Notes under the pieces: model-generated
Told to the model about the DNA's origin: nothing
The model's input: only the letters and a program-made list of their open reading frames with translations
Databases searched by the model: none
Program-made: the position numbers and the translations under genes
From: a virus
Virus record (IMG/VR): IMGVR_UViG_3300035133_000058
Location: 1-27,639 of that record
Direction: 5' to 3' (one strand)
Length of the DNA stretch: 27,639 bases
Part shown: positions 16,606-22,349 of the stretch, one piece after another
How the letters are laid out: each line of letters begins with the position of its first letter
How positions within the stretch are numbered: the stretch's first letter is position 1

Positions 16606-16631
16606 CAAGGTCGCTTGTCTTGTGGTAGCAT
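16602..16631 (+). promoter_or_regulatory. Candidate promoter in front of the holin-like gene
   Basis: GTGACA (16602-16607) and TAGCAT (16626-16631) are separated by 18 bases in the 51-base gap before the holin candidate. The -10 is followed after exactly 6 bases by an ATG at 16638 that opens a five-codon ORF (MLEET), inside which GAGGAG serves the ATG at 16657. The layout resembles the early-region promoters. The match is moderate and could be chance. Confidence 0.3.
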
Positions 16632-16656
16632 CAGCGCATGCTCGAGGAGACATGAC

Positions 16657-16890
16657 ATGCAACCGCTACCTCATGACGGATGGAAAAGCCGAACCTACCT
16701 GACCACGCTTGGCCTCTTAGCCCTTGTCTTGATCGTGTCCGTCGTGTGCCTGTTCTGGCCCGGTGAGGAGCCCAAGTGTACGTTTGTCGAATGGACAGGA
16801 TTTGTGCAGGGCCCGGTGGTGTGGATTCTCGGGCTCGGTCTGGGCAAGGCGGGCTGGGACAAGCACGAGCAGCGCAAGGCTGCTCAGTGA
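16657..16890 (+). CDS. Holin candidate (small two-TM protein)
   Basis: The start is ATG 16657 with GAGGAG upstream; an in-frame extension to 16615 is unsupported. The 77-residue product has a first hydrophobic segment at about 14-34 (YLTTLGLLALVLIVSVVCLF) and a second at about 48-64 (FVQGPVVWILGLGLGKAGW, partly). It ends with a charged tail (KHEQRKAAQ). Size, two TM segments and the polar C-terminus fit phage holins, which make lesions in the inner membrane for lysis. The call rests on topology and on its place beside spanin-like genes. Confidence 0.5.
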   Translation: MQPLPHDGWKSRTYLTTLGLLALVLIVSVVCLFWPGEEPKCTFVEWTGFVQGPVVWILGLGLGKAGWDKHEQRKAAQ

Positions 16891-17180
16891 TCAAGGTGCT
16901 CAAATGGGCAGTGGGCCTGCTCGGGCTCCTACTCGGCGCCGCGGGCACGGCGCTTTGGCTGAGGCGCAAGCCCATGATCTCGGCGGATGCTGCCAAAAAG
17001 ACCGCCGCAGACGCCTCCAGGAGAGCCGAAAAGACCAGGCGGGATGCCCAGAACCTGGCGAGCTTAGAGACGCGTCAGGACCGCACAAAGACGCAGGAGC
17101 GGCAAGATGCTGACGATGTGGACCTTGGCGGCATGCTTGATCGCCTCGACGCCAGTGCCAGATCTCGCCCCAAGGGATGA
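16887..17180 (+). CDS. i-spanin (Rz)-like protein with N-terminal TM
   Basis: GTG 16887 overlaps the holin candidate's TGA; an in-frame extension to 16776 is rejected. This 97-residue protein has an N-terminal hydrophobic segment (VGLLGLLLGAAGTALWL). A long, highly charged lysine/arginine/alanine-rich helix follows (KKTAADASRRAEKTRRDAQN and further), typical of inner-membrane spanins. Its 3' part overlaps the next gene by 74 bases in another frame, the nested arrangement of Rz/Rz1 pairs. A spanin would join inner and outer membranes in the last step of Gram-negative lysis. The role is inferred from topology and nesting. Confidence 0.5.
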   Translation: MIKVLKWAVGLLGLLLGAAGTALWLRRKPMISADAAKKTAADASRRAEKTRRDAQNLASLETRQDRTKTQERQDADDVDLGGMLDRLDASARSRPKG

Positions 17181-17574
17181 TGTTTGGGAGGCGCCCTCCC
17201 TGCCAGCATGGCCAGAGGGGTTGTCTGGTTGGCGCCGTACACCGGGACAGGCCAAATGCTTCGCCGGCGGGCTCGAGCTGGGCAGAGGCATCTGGCTGCC
17301 ACATCCCTACAATGTCGCGCTGACAGAGAGACTCAAAGCCTGCGAGGGTCTACCGGGTCTGATGCAGCGACAGCTCGAGCGCATCCAAGGGAAGATCCTG
17401 CCTGACTTTGTCAACGCAGCCGTGAACGAATCTCTGGCATGGGACAGGGCGCAAAGGATCGCCGAGCAGGAGAGCGCGGGTTTTCTGTCAGATCTTGCTC
17501 TGACGGTCGCGATCGTGGTCGGTGTGTTAGGGTTCGCCGGCGGGCTCGCGATCGGCATCGTCGCTGCGCAGTAG
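17107..17574 (+). CDS. Outer/unimolecular spanin candidate (possible lipobox, C-terminal TM)
   Basis: This 155-residue protein starts at ATG 17107, with AGGAG just upstream, inside the i-spanin-like gene. Near the N-terminus LTMWTLAACL contains an L-A-A-C lipobox at residues 7-10, although the preceding segment is very short and uncharged, so processing is uncertain. The middle is soluble and helical (QRQLERIQGK, DRAQRIAEQE). Residues 128-152 form a clear TM segment (LALTVAIVVGVLGFAGG and on). Lipobox plus C-terminal TM is the architecture of u-spanins such as T1 gp11. The 3' end overlaps the convergent gene by 48 bases. Confidence 0.45.
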   Translation: MLTMWTLAACLIASTPVPDLAPRDDVWEAPSLPAWPEGLSGWRRTPGQAKCFAGGLELGRGIWLPHPYNVALTERLKACEGLPGLMQRQLERIQGKILPDFVNAAVNESLAWDRAQRIAEQESAGFLSDLALTVAIVVGVLGFAGGLAIGIVAAQ

Positions 17575-17886
17575 GTAGGCTTCTTTGAAGATTGCGAATT
17601 CGCTATCTACAACTTGTAGACGGCGCGGCCGTAAATCCGTATATACATTTACCTCCCCGTACGAGAACATGACCAATCCGATATTCACTGCCATACACTC
17701 GGGTTTTATCCATACGCGATAGCCGCCGCCTTCGTTGAAACGTAACTTGCGCCGGTGCCTGATTGCCCATGAGGCCCTATACCAGCGAAGGATCCGCCAC
17801 CGCCGGGCCAGCCCGAGGCCCAGCACCGTGCCGACAAAAGCGCCGAGCACGGTGCATGTGGCGAACAGAAGCAAGTGCTCAGACAT
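17527..17886 (-). CDS. Small membrane protein, unknown function
   Basis: The likely start is ATG 17886 (MSEHLLLFATC) with AGGAGAGG upstream; a much longer in-frame extension to 18072 overlaps two genes and is rejected. The 119-residue product has one N-terminal hydrophobic segment (LLLFATCTVLGAFVGTVLGLGLA), a basic stretch (RRWRILRWYR, HRRKLRFN) and a beta-like C-terminus. It is the last gene of the minus-strand array, and its 3' end overlaps the late lysis cluster by 48 bases. I do not recognise a family. Confidence 0.6.
   Translation of the reverse strand: MSEHLLLFATCTVLGAFVGTVLGLGLARRWRILRWYRASWAIRHRRKLRFNEGGGYRVWIKPECMAVNIGLVMFSYGEVNVYTDLRPRRLQVVDSEFAIFKEAYLLRSDDADREPAGEP
17594..17619. 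other. Two adjacent palindromes at the convergent gene junction
   Basis: GCGAATTCGC (17594-17603) and CTACAACTTGTAG (17607-17619) are perfect inverted repeats separated by three bases. They lie 20-45 bases past the late-gene stop and inside the 3' coding end of the convergent minus-strand gene. They could bind a protein or form short hairpins in either transcript. No U-tract follows, so an intrinsic terminator is not supported. Confidence 0.4.
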
Positions 17887-18166
17887 CAGTCCTCTCCTTT
17901 CTGGAAGGCTCGTACACCTCCCGCCATCGCCCGGCATCGAGCAAGTACCAGCGCACAACCGAGACGAGTCCCGACATGCAACCGCATGGCACGCCTTTGC
18001 GTCGTAGCCCCCTCCATATCTTGGAGGCTCTGTCAGGACCCATCTGGATGCGCGCCCAGCGCAGAGCCACATCCTTGGACACGCCGGACGACTGCAGGTA
18101 GCCCCACCACCGCCGCTGGTTGTCGTTGAAAATCACTTGCGCTGCACCATGGTGTCGTCCGGCCAT
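17879..18166 (-). CDS. Small basic protein, possible DNA/RNA binding
   Basis: This frame encodes up to 95 residues from ATG 18166. A GTG at 18136, overlapping the upstream TGA as GTGA, would give 85 residues and fits the overlap style of its neighbours better. The product is basic and tryptophan-rich, with a helical middle (SSGVSKDVALRWARIQMG, ASKIWRGLRRKGVPCGC). The pattern 'S-K-x-x-A-L-R-W-A-R-x-Q' could be a helix-turn-helix-like segment, but no family is recognised. It overlaps the following gene's start by 8 bases. Confidence 0.5.
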   Translation of the reverse strand: MAGRHHGAAQVIFNDNQRRWWGYLQSSGVSKDVALRWARIQMGPDRASKIWRGLRRKGVPCGCMSGLVSVVRWYLLDAGRWREVYEPSRKERTDV

Positions 18167-19032
18167 ATGGTCACGCCGGGTATTGGCAGCGAGGTACCAT
18201 ACCTTTGGGCATGTGCTCGTATCTTGGCTGGATCGGGACTACAGAAATCACGCGGCACGAGATCGGGCGCGTTGATTTGAAAGGAGTAATGCTCGATCTG
18301 GTGCATGCCTTTGGGTAAGTGCGTTTCGGCGGCAGACGCTGTCTGCACCATGGCTTGTACCGTGCGCATGTCTCCTGCCTGGTGCGCGCCCTGGACGGAT
18401 TGCAACGCCACTACGCGCGCCTTCTCCAGCTCCGCTCGGCCGTCCCGGATGCGTGCCTTCACAATGCGTTCGGCTTCGGAGTAGAATTCTATGGCCGGAT
18501 TGAACCAATTGCTCACGCGCTCGAGCTGTTTGTTGAATGGACGGCGAGCCTCGATTTTTTCATCCTTGTACCACTTGAGCTTGGCTTTGACATGCCGCAG
18601 GATACTATCCGCCGAATCGATGTCCCTCTGGTCGCGTATCGGCAAGGACCGGAGCGTGATCAAAGTCTGCTCCTTCTTGCGGAGATCCCCCTCGACCTTA
18701 TCGCGCACGGCTCTGTCGGCAAGGACGGCCAGCATGGCCTGTACTCCCTCGTCGGCCTGTACATCCCCGTCGGTCTGAAGTGAGCCTTGCGCGGACGCTA
18801 TCAAAGCCCCGGTCTGCTCGGACGGCTGAAGGACAGCAGGCATTTGCGCGGGCCCGTGGAGCGCTGCCTGCATAGCATTCAGGTGAAAGGCGCAGAGCGG
18901 GAGCATTGCCGCATCCTGCTGCCTGTCAGGATAGACCTGTCTTGCATCGGTTGTCGCAACGGCTTGTGACTTGCACCGCATGACGGCGCAAGTATCGGGT
19001 TTGATCTTCTTTTTGATGTTGAGCAGTTTCAT
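18133..19032 (-). CDS. Phage coiled-coil protein with putative N-terminal zinc site
   Basis: This 299-residue protein starts at ATG 19032, overlapping the previous gene's stop (ATGA). The N-terminus has C15-x4-C20 and later C47-x2-H50, a plausible zinc site of the 'CAVxxC...LCxxH' type. Residues ~115-215 form a coiled coil that includes KKEQTLITLRSLPIRDQRD and ARRPFNKQLERVSNWF. The C-terminus has VPRDFCSPDPAKIRAH and IPGVTIW. This coil plus the 'P-D-x-K-I-R ... I-P-G-V' ending is common in phage DNA-metabolism regions, but its biochemical role is not known to me. Confidence 0.7.
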   Translation of the reverse strand: MKLLNIKKKIKPDTCAVMRCKSQAVATTDARQVYPDRQQDAAMLPLCAFHLNAMQAALHGPAQMPAVLQPSEQTGALIASAQGSLQTDGDVQADEGVQAMLAVLADRAVRDKVEGDLRKKEQTLITLRSLPIRDQRDIDSADSILRHVKAKLKWYKDEKIEARRPFNKQLERVSNWFNPAIEFYSEAERIVKARIRDGRAELEKARVVALQSVQGAHQAGDMRTVQAMVQTASAAETHLPKGMHQIEHYSFQINAPDLVPRDFCSPDPAKIRAHAQRYGTSLPIPGVTIWPDDTMVQRK

Positions 19033-19226
19033 TCGGGGTTCTCCTCGATGTGTTTTATGTCAGCAATCAAAGCATCCGCTTGATCCATTATGTTTTGCAA
19101 TGGCTCGGACAAGCCGATGGTGTGCTTGACATTAAGCAGGGAAAGGTGCAAGTGAGCCACTAGTATCTCTATAGCTCGCATGTCGTGCATGTGCCAGCAC
19201 AAGCCATTATTTATTTTGAGTATCAT
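19029..19226 (-). CDS. Small helical protein, unknown function
   Basis: The likely start is ATG 19226, overlapping the upstream stop by ATGA; a longer in-frame extension to 19340 lies inside the upstream gene. The 65-residue product reads MILKINNGLCWHMHDMRAIEIL at its start and continues with helices (NVKHTIGLSEPLQNIMDQAD). Several His and Met residues occur near the N-terminus (CWHMHDM), which might bind metal; this is speculative. Overlapping start and stop codons on both sides indicate co-translation with its neighbours. Confidence 0.6.
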   Translation of the reverse strand: MILKINNGLCWHMHDMRAIEILVAHLHLSLLNVKHTIGLSEPLQNIMDQADALIADIKHIEENPE

Positions 19227-19822
19227 TGGGCGGGTACTCCAGGGCAATGCTCCTTTCGAAGCATCTCGTTGATCCTGTCTGTCATGCCATCGGGGCCGAA
19301 TAGCCGAAGCGGATGGGGATCCGTTGCTACTGCCGTACACGACCTGCCACGCACATAGCGGTCATACCGGTGCATGAGCTCATGCACCAGAGATGTGCGG
19401 AACACGCACTGCGTTCCCGATGGCACATATACCCGGATCTGTTCGTTGCGGGCGCACATGAGAGACGTGCCGGCAACGAGTCTGTGGGTAACGGGGTTGA
19501 TGATGGGTCGATTCGAGAACCAAATGGAAAAAGGATGCATATCGCTGTCACCCAGTACTGTAGTGACTGCATCACGCACAGCAGCCTCGTCCACAGGCTC
19601 ACCCAAGATCGGTATTCGAGCCTCCTGCTCTTTGGACCAGTCCGTCCAGCTGCCGCAGCCGGGCAGTAGCCGGCTGACAATAAAGGCCATCCCTATTACC
19701 CAAATCATGGTCTTATAGGGACCGAATTTCCAAAGGCAGAATAGCCCATTTCCCAGTACTATCAATGACCCGATAGTAAATACCACACCGTACACAAACG
19801 CACCCATTACCTCAATATACAT
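19223..19822 (-). CDS. Membrane-anchored HExxH metallopeptidase-like protein
   Basis: The start is ATG 19822, two bases after the upstream TAA, with a GGGGG stretch before it; a TTG at 19834 is less likely. The 199-residue protein has two hydrophobic segments near 7-30 (GAFVYGVVFTIGSLIVLG) and 37-54 (KTMIWVIGMAFIVSRLL). A soluble part follows with VHELMHRYDRY: H147-E148-x-x-H151 is the zincin catalytic pattern, and H170 in ATDPHPLRLF could be a third ligand. Zinc peptidases of this type cleave peptides or cell-wall crosslinks; the substrate is unknown. It lies among small early genes, not in the lysis cluster. Confidence 0.6.
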   Translation of the reverse strand: MYIEVMGAFVYGVVFTIGSLIVLGNGLFCLWKFGPYKTMIWVIGMAFIVSRLLPGCGSWTDWSKEQEARIPILGEPVDEAAVRDAVTTVLGDSDMHPFSIWFSNRPIINPVTHRLVAGTSLMCARNEQIRVYVPSGTQCVFRTSLVHELMHRYDRYVRGRSCTAVATDPHPLRLFGPDGMTDRINEMLRKEHCPGVPAQ

Positions 19823-19824
19823 GA

Positions 19825-20088
19825 TTACCCCCAAGGTGTCCCGTCAGAGTTAGTCATCGGGGCGTTCGCGCCAGTTTTGACGCCTCTATCCTTGTAGTTG
19901 CTCCATTGCTTGACCATGTCGCCAAACCCGCTGACAATGTATGCTACGTTGTCAGCGGGTTTGCTGTTGTCGCTTTTGCAGTTGTTGCAAATGAGCCCCC
20001 GGCCGAAGTGCACCCAGCCGCATGCCTTGCATACCCATCGCTCACCTTCTTGTAGATGAGCCCGGCACCTGCGTACGTTGCGCGGCAT
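19825..20088 (-). CDS. Small zinc-ribbon protein
   Basis: The start is ATG 20088 with GAGGTG upstream and overlapping the previous TGA (TGATG); an in-frame extension to 20268 is rejected. The 87-residue product has C20-x2-C23-x10-C34-x2-C37 in VCKACGWVHFGRGLICNNCK, a classic zinc-ribbon pattern suggesting nucleic-acid or protein binding. A DNA segment inside this gene (19924-19962) forms a 39-base near-perfect inverted repeat, described separately. No specific family recognised. Confidence 0.65.
   Translation of the reverse strand: MPRNVRRCRAHLQEGERWVCKACGWVHFGRGLICNNCKSDNSKPADNVAYIVSGFGDMVKQWSNYKDRGVKTGANAPMTNSDGTPWG
19924..19962. repeat. 39-base near-perfect inverted repeat (hairpin) inside a coding gene
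   Basis: The arms AAACCCGCTGACAA (19924-19937) and TTGTCAGCGGGTTT (19949-19962) are exactly complementary over 14 bases. Three further pairs (GTA/TAC) close a 3-base loop after one T:G position. In plus-strand RNA this T:G is a U:G wobble, giving an almost continuous 18-bp stem; in minus-strand RNA it is a C:A mismatch. It lies wholly inside the zinc-ribbon gene. Confidence 0.75.
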
Positions 20089-20393
20089 CACAAACACCTC
20101 GGATCTACCAGCGCGTCCAAAGGTCCGGCAAGACCCTCGTACGGCAAATCGGCCAGCACCCCCGTGGCTGTCAGGATGTGCGTGGCCCGAAACGAATAGT
20201 GAAACGCCGCTCCGTGCGCGCCCAGGTTGGCAAATGGTAGGGACTTGCATGGTCCGGTGCAGCCGCAAAACGATATCAACCCCACCAGTAATCCCAGCAG
20301 CAGTCCCAGCAGCACCTTGAACAGATGCCGATCAGCCCAGTCCGATGCGACAAGTATTTCAATCGACCTCTCAACCCTTCTCAATAGCTTCAT
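20088..20393 (-). CDS. Small membrane protein or lipoprotein, unknown function
   Basis: This 101-residue protein starts at ATG 20393 with GAGGAG upstream. A basic N-terminus (MKLLRRVERS) leads to a strong hydrophobic segment near 25-43 (FKVLLGLLLGLLVGLISF). CGCTGPC follows immediately. The cysteines just after the membrane segment resemble a degenerate lipobox, but the residues at -1 and -3 are unusual, so lipidation is uncertain. The remainder is soluble. It ends with a TGA that overlaps the zinc-ribbon ATG. Confidence 0.55.
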   Translation of the reverse strand: MKLLRRVERSIEILVASDWADRHLFKVLLGLLLGLLVGLISFCGCTGPCKSLPFANLGAHGAAFHYSFRATHILTATGVLADLPYEGLAGPLDALVDPRCL

Positions 20394-20613
20394 TGCCGTG
20401 CTCCTCTCCTTTGGTTCGGTTTTTCTTCAAGCGATCCAGCAGCCTGGCTCCGCGGGCCGCCGACCTGAGCGTGCTGCGGTAGGCTTCCTCGGCTACCGAC
20501 GTATCACCGGTGCCGAGCTCTGTGCGCATGATCTCGATCTGTGCGCGCATTTTTTGCAAGCCGAGCACATCGTCTTTTTGGCCTTCGCCCTCGGGTCTGC
20601 CGCAGTACCTCAT
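20371..20613 (-). CDS. Small charged helical protein, unknown function
   Basis: This 80-residue protein starts at ATG 20613, overlapping the upstream gene's stop (ATGA). It is rich in Glu/Lys/Arg, with helices (LGLQKMRAQIEIMRTELG and AYRSTLRSAARGARLLDRLKKN). Its 3' end overlaps the next start by 23 bases. No family is recognised. The overlapping arrangement and lack of a promoter suggest cotranscription with the upstream genes. Confidence 0.6.
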   Translation of the reverse strand: MRYCGRPEGEGQKDDVLGLQKMRAQIEIMRTELGTGDTSVAEEAYRSTLRSAARGARLLDRLKKNRTKGEEHGNEAIEKG

Positions 20614-21035
20614 GCTAGCTCGGGCTCCATGACGATGGCCCCGTCATCCATGATGCCCACCGACATAGTGGTACCGCAAGGGCAATTTCGTAGCTCGAGC
20701 TCTGCTGGTTCGCCGGGCTCGCGCATCTCCACCGGCATCCGACCGGTGTACGGCAGATCCTGCCATCCTTCCAGCGTGTAGGTCGTGCCGCAGCATGTGC
20801 AGTCTTTCGTACCCGGACAGATAACGCTCGAGCACAAGGCCCGTGCCATCGCGCGCGCATCTGCTTTGCCGACATCTATGCCGAGCGCGATCAGCTCTTG
20901 TAAGTGCTCAGCCACGACAGGCGTGTACTTGTTGTGCCCTAATGCCACGCAGCACACGGCTACTCGCAACCAGTCGCGGGCATCGACAGCTTCGAGCCTT
21001 AATTGATCGATTTGGTCGTCTGTGATTGTCCTCAT
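20610..21035 (-). CDS. Cysteine-rich accessory protein with phage-type N-terminal helix
   Basis: This 141-residue protein starts at ATG 21035 with AGGAGAG upstream. The N-terminus TITDDQIDQLRLEAVDARDW is a motif common to small accessory proteins of phages and plasmids. The second half contains cysteine groups: CPGTKDCTCC near 73-82 and later NCPCG near 117-121, which could bind zinc. The protein ends with GAIVMEPELA. The hairpin repeat at 21059-21100 lies 24 bases upstream of the start. A specific function is not known. Confidence 0.6.
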   Translation of the reverse strand: MRTITDDQIDQLRLEAVDARDWLRVAVCCVALGHNKYTPVVAEHLQELIALGIDVGKADARAMARALCSSVICPGTKDCTCCGTTYTLEGWQDLPYTGRMPVEMREPGEPAELELRNCPCGTTMSVGIMDDGAIVMEPELA

Positions 21036-21058
21036 TGGCGTCTCTCCTGGCGGTAGCG

Positions 21059-21100
21059 CTGCCTAGCCCTCCGGCCCCGCGGGGCTGGAGGGCGCGGCAG
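21059..21100 (-). repeat. Hairpin repeat, copy 1
   Basis: A 42-base inverted repeat reads on the minus strand CTGCC-GC-GCCCTCC-A-GCCCC-GC-GGGGC-C-GGAGGGC-TA-GGCAG. It starts 12 bases after the stop codon of the gene ending at 21113 and precedes the next gene. A second copy is at 21687-21727. No U-tract follows, so a simple intrinsic terminator is unlikely. It may be an RNA-stability, attenuation or REP-like element. Confidence 0.7.
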
Positions 21101-21112
21101 ACGGGCTACTGC

Positions 21113-21364
21113 TCAGCCCACTCGGGCTGCCGCGCGGCTCCTAGCCTCGCCGCAGCAGTAGAGTCTGGCGGCCTCGTCGCCCTCAGACGCTTTGTCGCAC
21201 ATCTCCATAATGGGGGTCTCGCCCATCAGATGAGCTTCACAATAGAGGTCGCCCAAGTCGTCCGCCGAGAAGTGTCTCGCCATAATCCGTAAATCATAAT
21301 CAGAATAGTCGGGATGGATCGTCGTCTTCTTTGTCATCGTCTCTGTCTCCTGTGTCATCGTCAT
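21113..21364 (-). CDS. Small acidic protein driven by duplicated promoter copy 1
   Basis: The first ATG is at 21364, exactly 6 bases after the promoter -10 GATACT, which would give a leaderless message and 83 residues. A later ATG at 21334 has AGGAG upstream and is the alternative start. A far longer in-frame extension to 21571 runs through promoter DNA and is rejected. The product is acidic, with segments YSDYDLRIMARHFSADDLGD, MGETPIMEMCDKASEGDE and a final YCCGEARSR. The function is not recognised. A hairpin repeat follows the stop after 12 bases. Confidence 0.6.
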   Translation of the reverse strand: MTMTQETETMTKKTTIHPDYSDYDLRIMARHFSADDLGDLYCEAHLMGETPIMEMCDKASEGDEAARLYCCGEARSRAAARVG

Positions 21365-21466
21365 GATCCTAGTATCGGCGACTTTGTCGCAAACTTCAAG
21401 GAAATCGACACGGGATGATCGACTTTTTTCGTCAATGGAATCGAGTACTTCCGTGAGCATTAGCTG
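21361..21466 (-). repeat. 106-bp direct repeat, copy 1 (promoter cassette)
   Basis: This segment matches 22346-22452 over about 106 bases with roughly 90% identity by eye and one single-base gap. It contains a remnant of the HTH gene's C-terminal codons (a frame reading LTEVLDSIDEKS), an A6 tract, the operator/promoter and the ATG. In this copy the remnant is not part of a complete gene. Confidence 0.8.
21371..21399 (-). promoter_or_regulatory. Early promoter, duplicated copy 1, with palindromic operator
   Basis: On the minus strand TTGAAG (21394-21399) and GATACT (21371-21376) are 17 bases apart, and the spacer holds GCGACAAAGTCGC, a perfect palindrome with a 3-base centre. The -10 is followed after 6 bases by ATG 21364. 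Spacing and similarity to the copy at 22356 support function. Confidence 0.6.
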
Positions 21467-21467
21467 G

Positions 21468-21659
21468 CTAGCGCTCAGTCCACTCGCCGATCTTGAGCTC
21501 GCCGGGCGCAAGAGGAACATCCATCCCGACCTCTTGCGCGTTGCGGCGCGCGATTTCGAGCAGCTCTTCATCCGTCATGTGCGATTGCTCCTCGCACGTT
21601 AGGACTACGGAGGCTTGTCGATCGGCCGATACCCAGTAGCACGCTCTGTAGGTTCTCAT
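21468..21659 (-). CDS. Small phage protein, unknown function
   Basis: This 63-residue protein starts at ATG 21659 with GAGGAG upstream. It begins MRTYRACYWVSADRQASVVL with a strand pattern, continues with SHMTDEELLEIARRNAQEVG and ends in a short tail with WTER. Short proteins with this layout (beta start, then 'S-D-E-E-L-L' helix) occur widely in phage accessory regions, with unknown function. A hairpin copy (21687-21727) lies 27 bases before the start. Its stop is next to the end of the promoter repeat. Confidence 0.6.
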   Translation of the reverse strand: MRTYRACYWVSADRQASVVLTCEEQSHMTDEELLEIARRNAQEVGMDVPLAPGELKIGEWTER

Positions 21660-21686
21660 CGTCTTCGTCTCCTCTCAGCAGTAACG

Positions 21687-21727
21687 CTGCCTAGCCCTCC
21701 GGCCCCGCGGGCTGGAAGGCGCGGCAG
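21687..21727 (-). repeat. Hairpin repeat, copy 2
   Basis: This 41-base element is nearly identical to 21059-21100. It differs by one C/G loop-side deletion and one stem change: in minus-strand RNA GCCUUCC pairs with GGAGGGC through a U:G wobble, whereas plus-strand RNA would have an A:C mismatch. Structure conservation in minus-sense RNA supports action in that transcript. It starts 9 bases after the stop codon of the gene ending at 21737. Confidence 0.72.
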
Positions 21728-21736
21728 GCTCTACTG

Positions 21737-21910
21737 CTAGTCGATATTCTGCAGGTTCTCGAGGTACTCCAAGTCAGCGTCCGACAGAAACCGTCTCACG
21801 CTGCCGAGTCTGACCGACCCGTCATCCAGCAGCTCGACGTGATCCCAGTTGGTAGCTATGACAATGAGGTCGGCTTCGGGCATCGTGTCTTTGATATCTG
21901 AGGTCTCCAT
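21737..21910 (-). CDS. Small acidic protein, unknown function
   Basis: The preferred start is ATG 21910 with AAGGAG and 6-base spacing (57 residues). ATGs at 21937 and 21934, just after the previous stop, would add eight or nine residues, and an extension to 22261 overlaps another gene and is rejected. The product is acidic and compact: EADLIVIATNWDHVELLDDG, then RLGSVRRFLSDADLEYLENL. The upstream leader (ATGATGACACAA...) resembles the start of the neighbouring gene at 22349. No family is recognised. A hairpin follows the stop. Confidence 0.55.
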   Translation of the reverse strand: METSDIKDTMPEADLIVIATNWDHVELLDDGSVRLGSVRRFLSDADLEYLENLQNID

Positions 21911-21941
21911 GATTTGCTCCTTGAGTTGTGTCATCATCTCT

Positions 21942-22349
21942 TTAAAGTTGGATGGCACCAACCAACAACGGTTCGCCATCGCTACCTTTGTCGTAGTGCA
22001 GCCACCCAGCCACTTTGCGCACTGGACGGTCTTGCCCTCCAAAACCTCGCATCCAATCGTAGGCATCGCTCCCATCGAGCAACCGCGCCACCGACACACC
22101 AGCCTCGGCTTTGTCGTCCGCGTAGTTGCGTGACACACCCGACTCGGGTAGATCCCCGTAGCGCTCCGCCTCGACCCAACGGGGCTCCTGCTCATCATTG
22201 TAGCCGGCATGCCAAAATAACCGCAGCACCGGGTCGTCCATCCAATGGCCCCAGCGCTCACCGTCTGGCCCGTAAGCGATGTCCATCATGTCTTGGCCAG
22301 CATGGGCTTTGCCGTGTCGATAGGCTTGCTGCATTTCTTGCGTCATCAT
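21942..22349 (-). CDS. Small protein with Rmf/CrpP-like N-terminal pattern
   Basis: The start at ATG 22349 (MMTQEMQQ) lies 6 bases after promoter -10 GATACT, so the message is probably leaderless; an extension to 22430 would run through the promoter and is rejected. The 135-residue product contains QAYRHGKAHAGQD and later LRLFWHAGYNDEQ. This A-x-x-x-G-x-x-A ... R-x-x-W-x-x-G spacing is loosely like ribosome modulation factor/CrpP-like small proteins. The C-terminal half (WLHYDKGSDGEPLLVGA) is unassigned. The family suggestion is tentative. Confidence 0.55.
   Translation of the reverse strand: MMTQEMQQAYRHGKAHAGQDMMDIAYGPDGERWGHWMDDPVLRLFWHAGYNDEQEPRWVEAERYGDLPESGVSRNYADDKAEAGVSVARLLDGSDAYDWMRGFGGQDRPVRKVAGWLHYDKGSDGEPLLVGAIQL

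Noticed and set aside
17186-17200. GGGAGGCGCCCTCCC hairpin as a terminator
   Set aside because: It is short, lies inside the spanin-like gene, and no U-tract follows.
19223-19822. HExxH protein as the phage endolysin
   Set aside because: It is on the opposite strand from the lysis genes, has two TM segments and lacks a recognisable cell-wall binding domain.
21059-21100. Rho-independent terminator
   Set aside because: The stem is strong, but no run of U follows on either strand.
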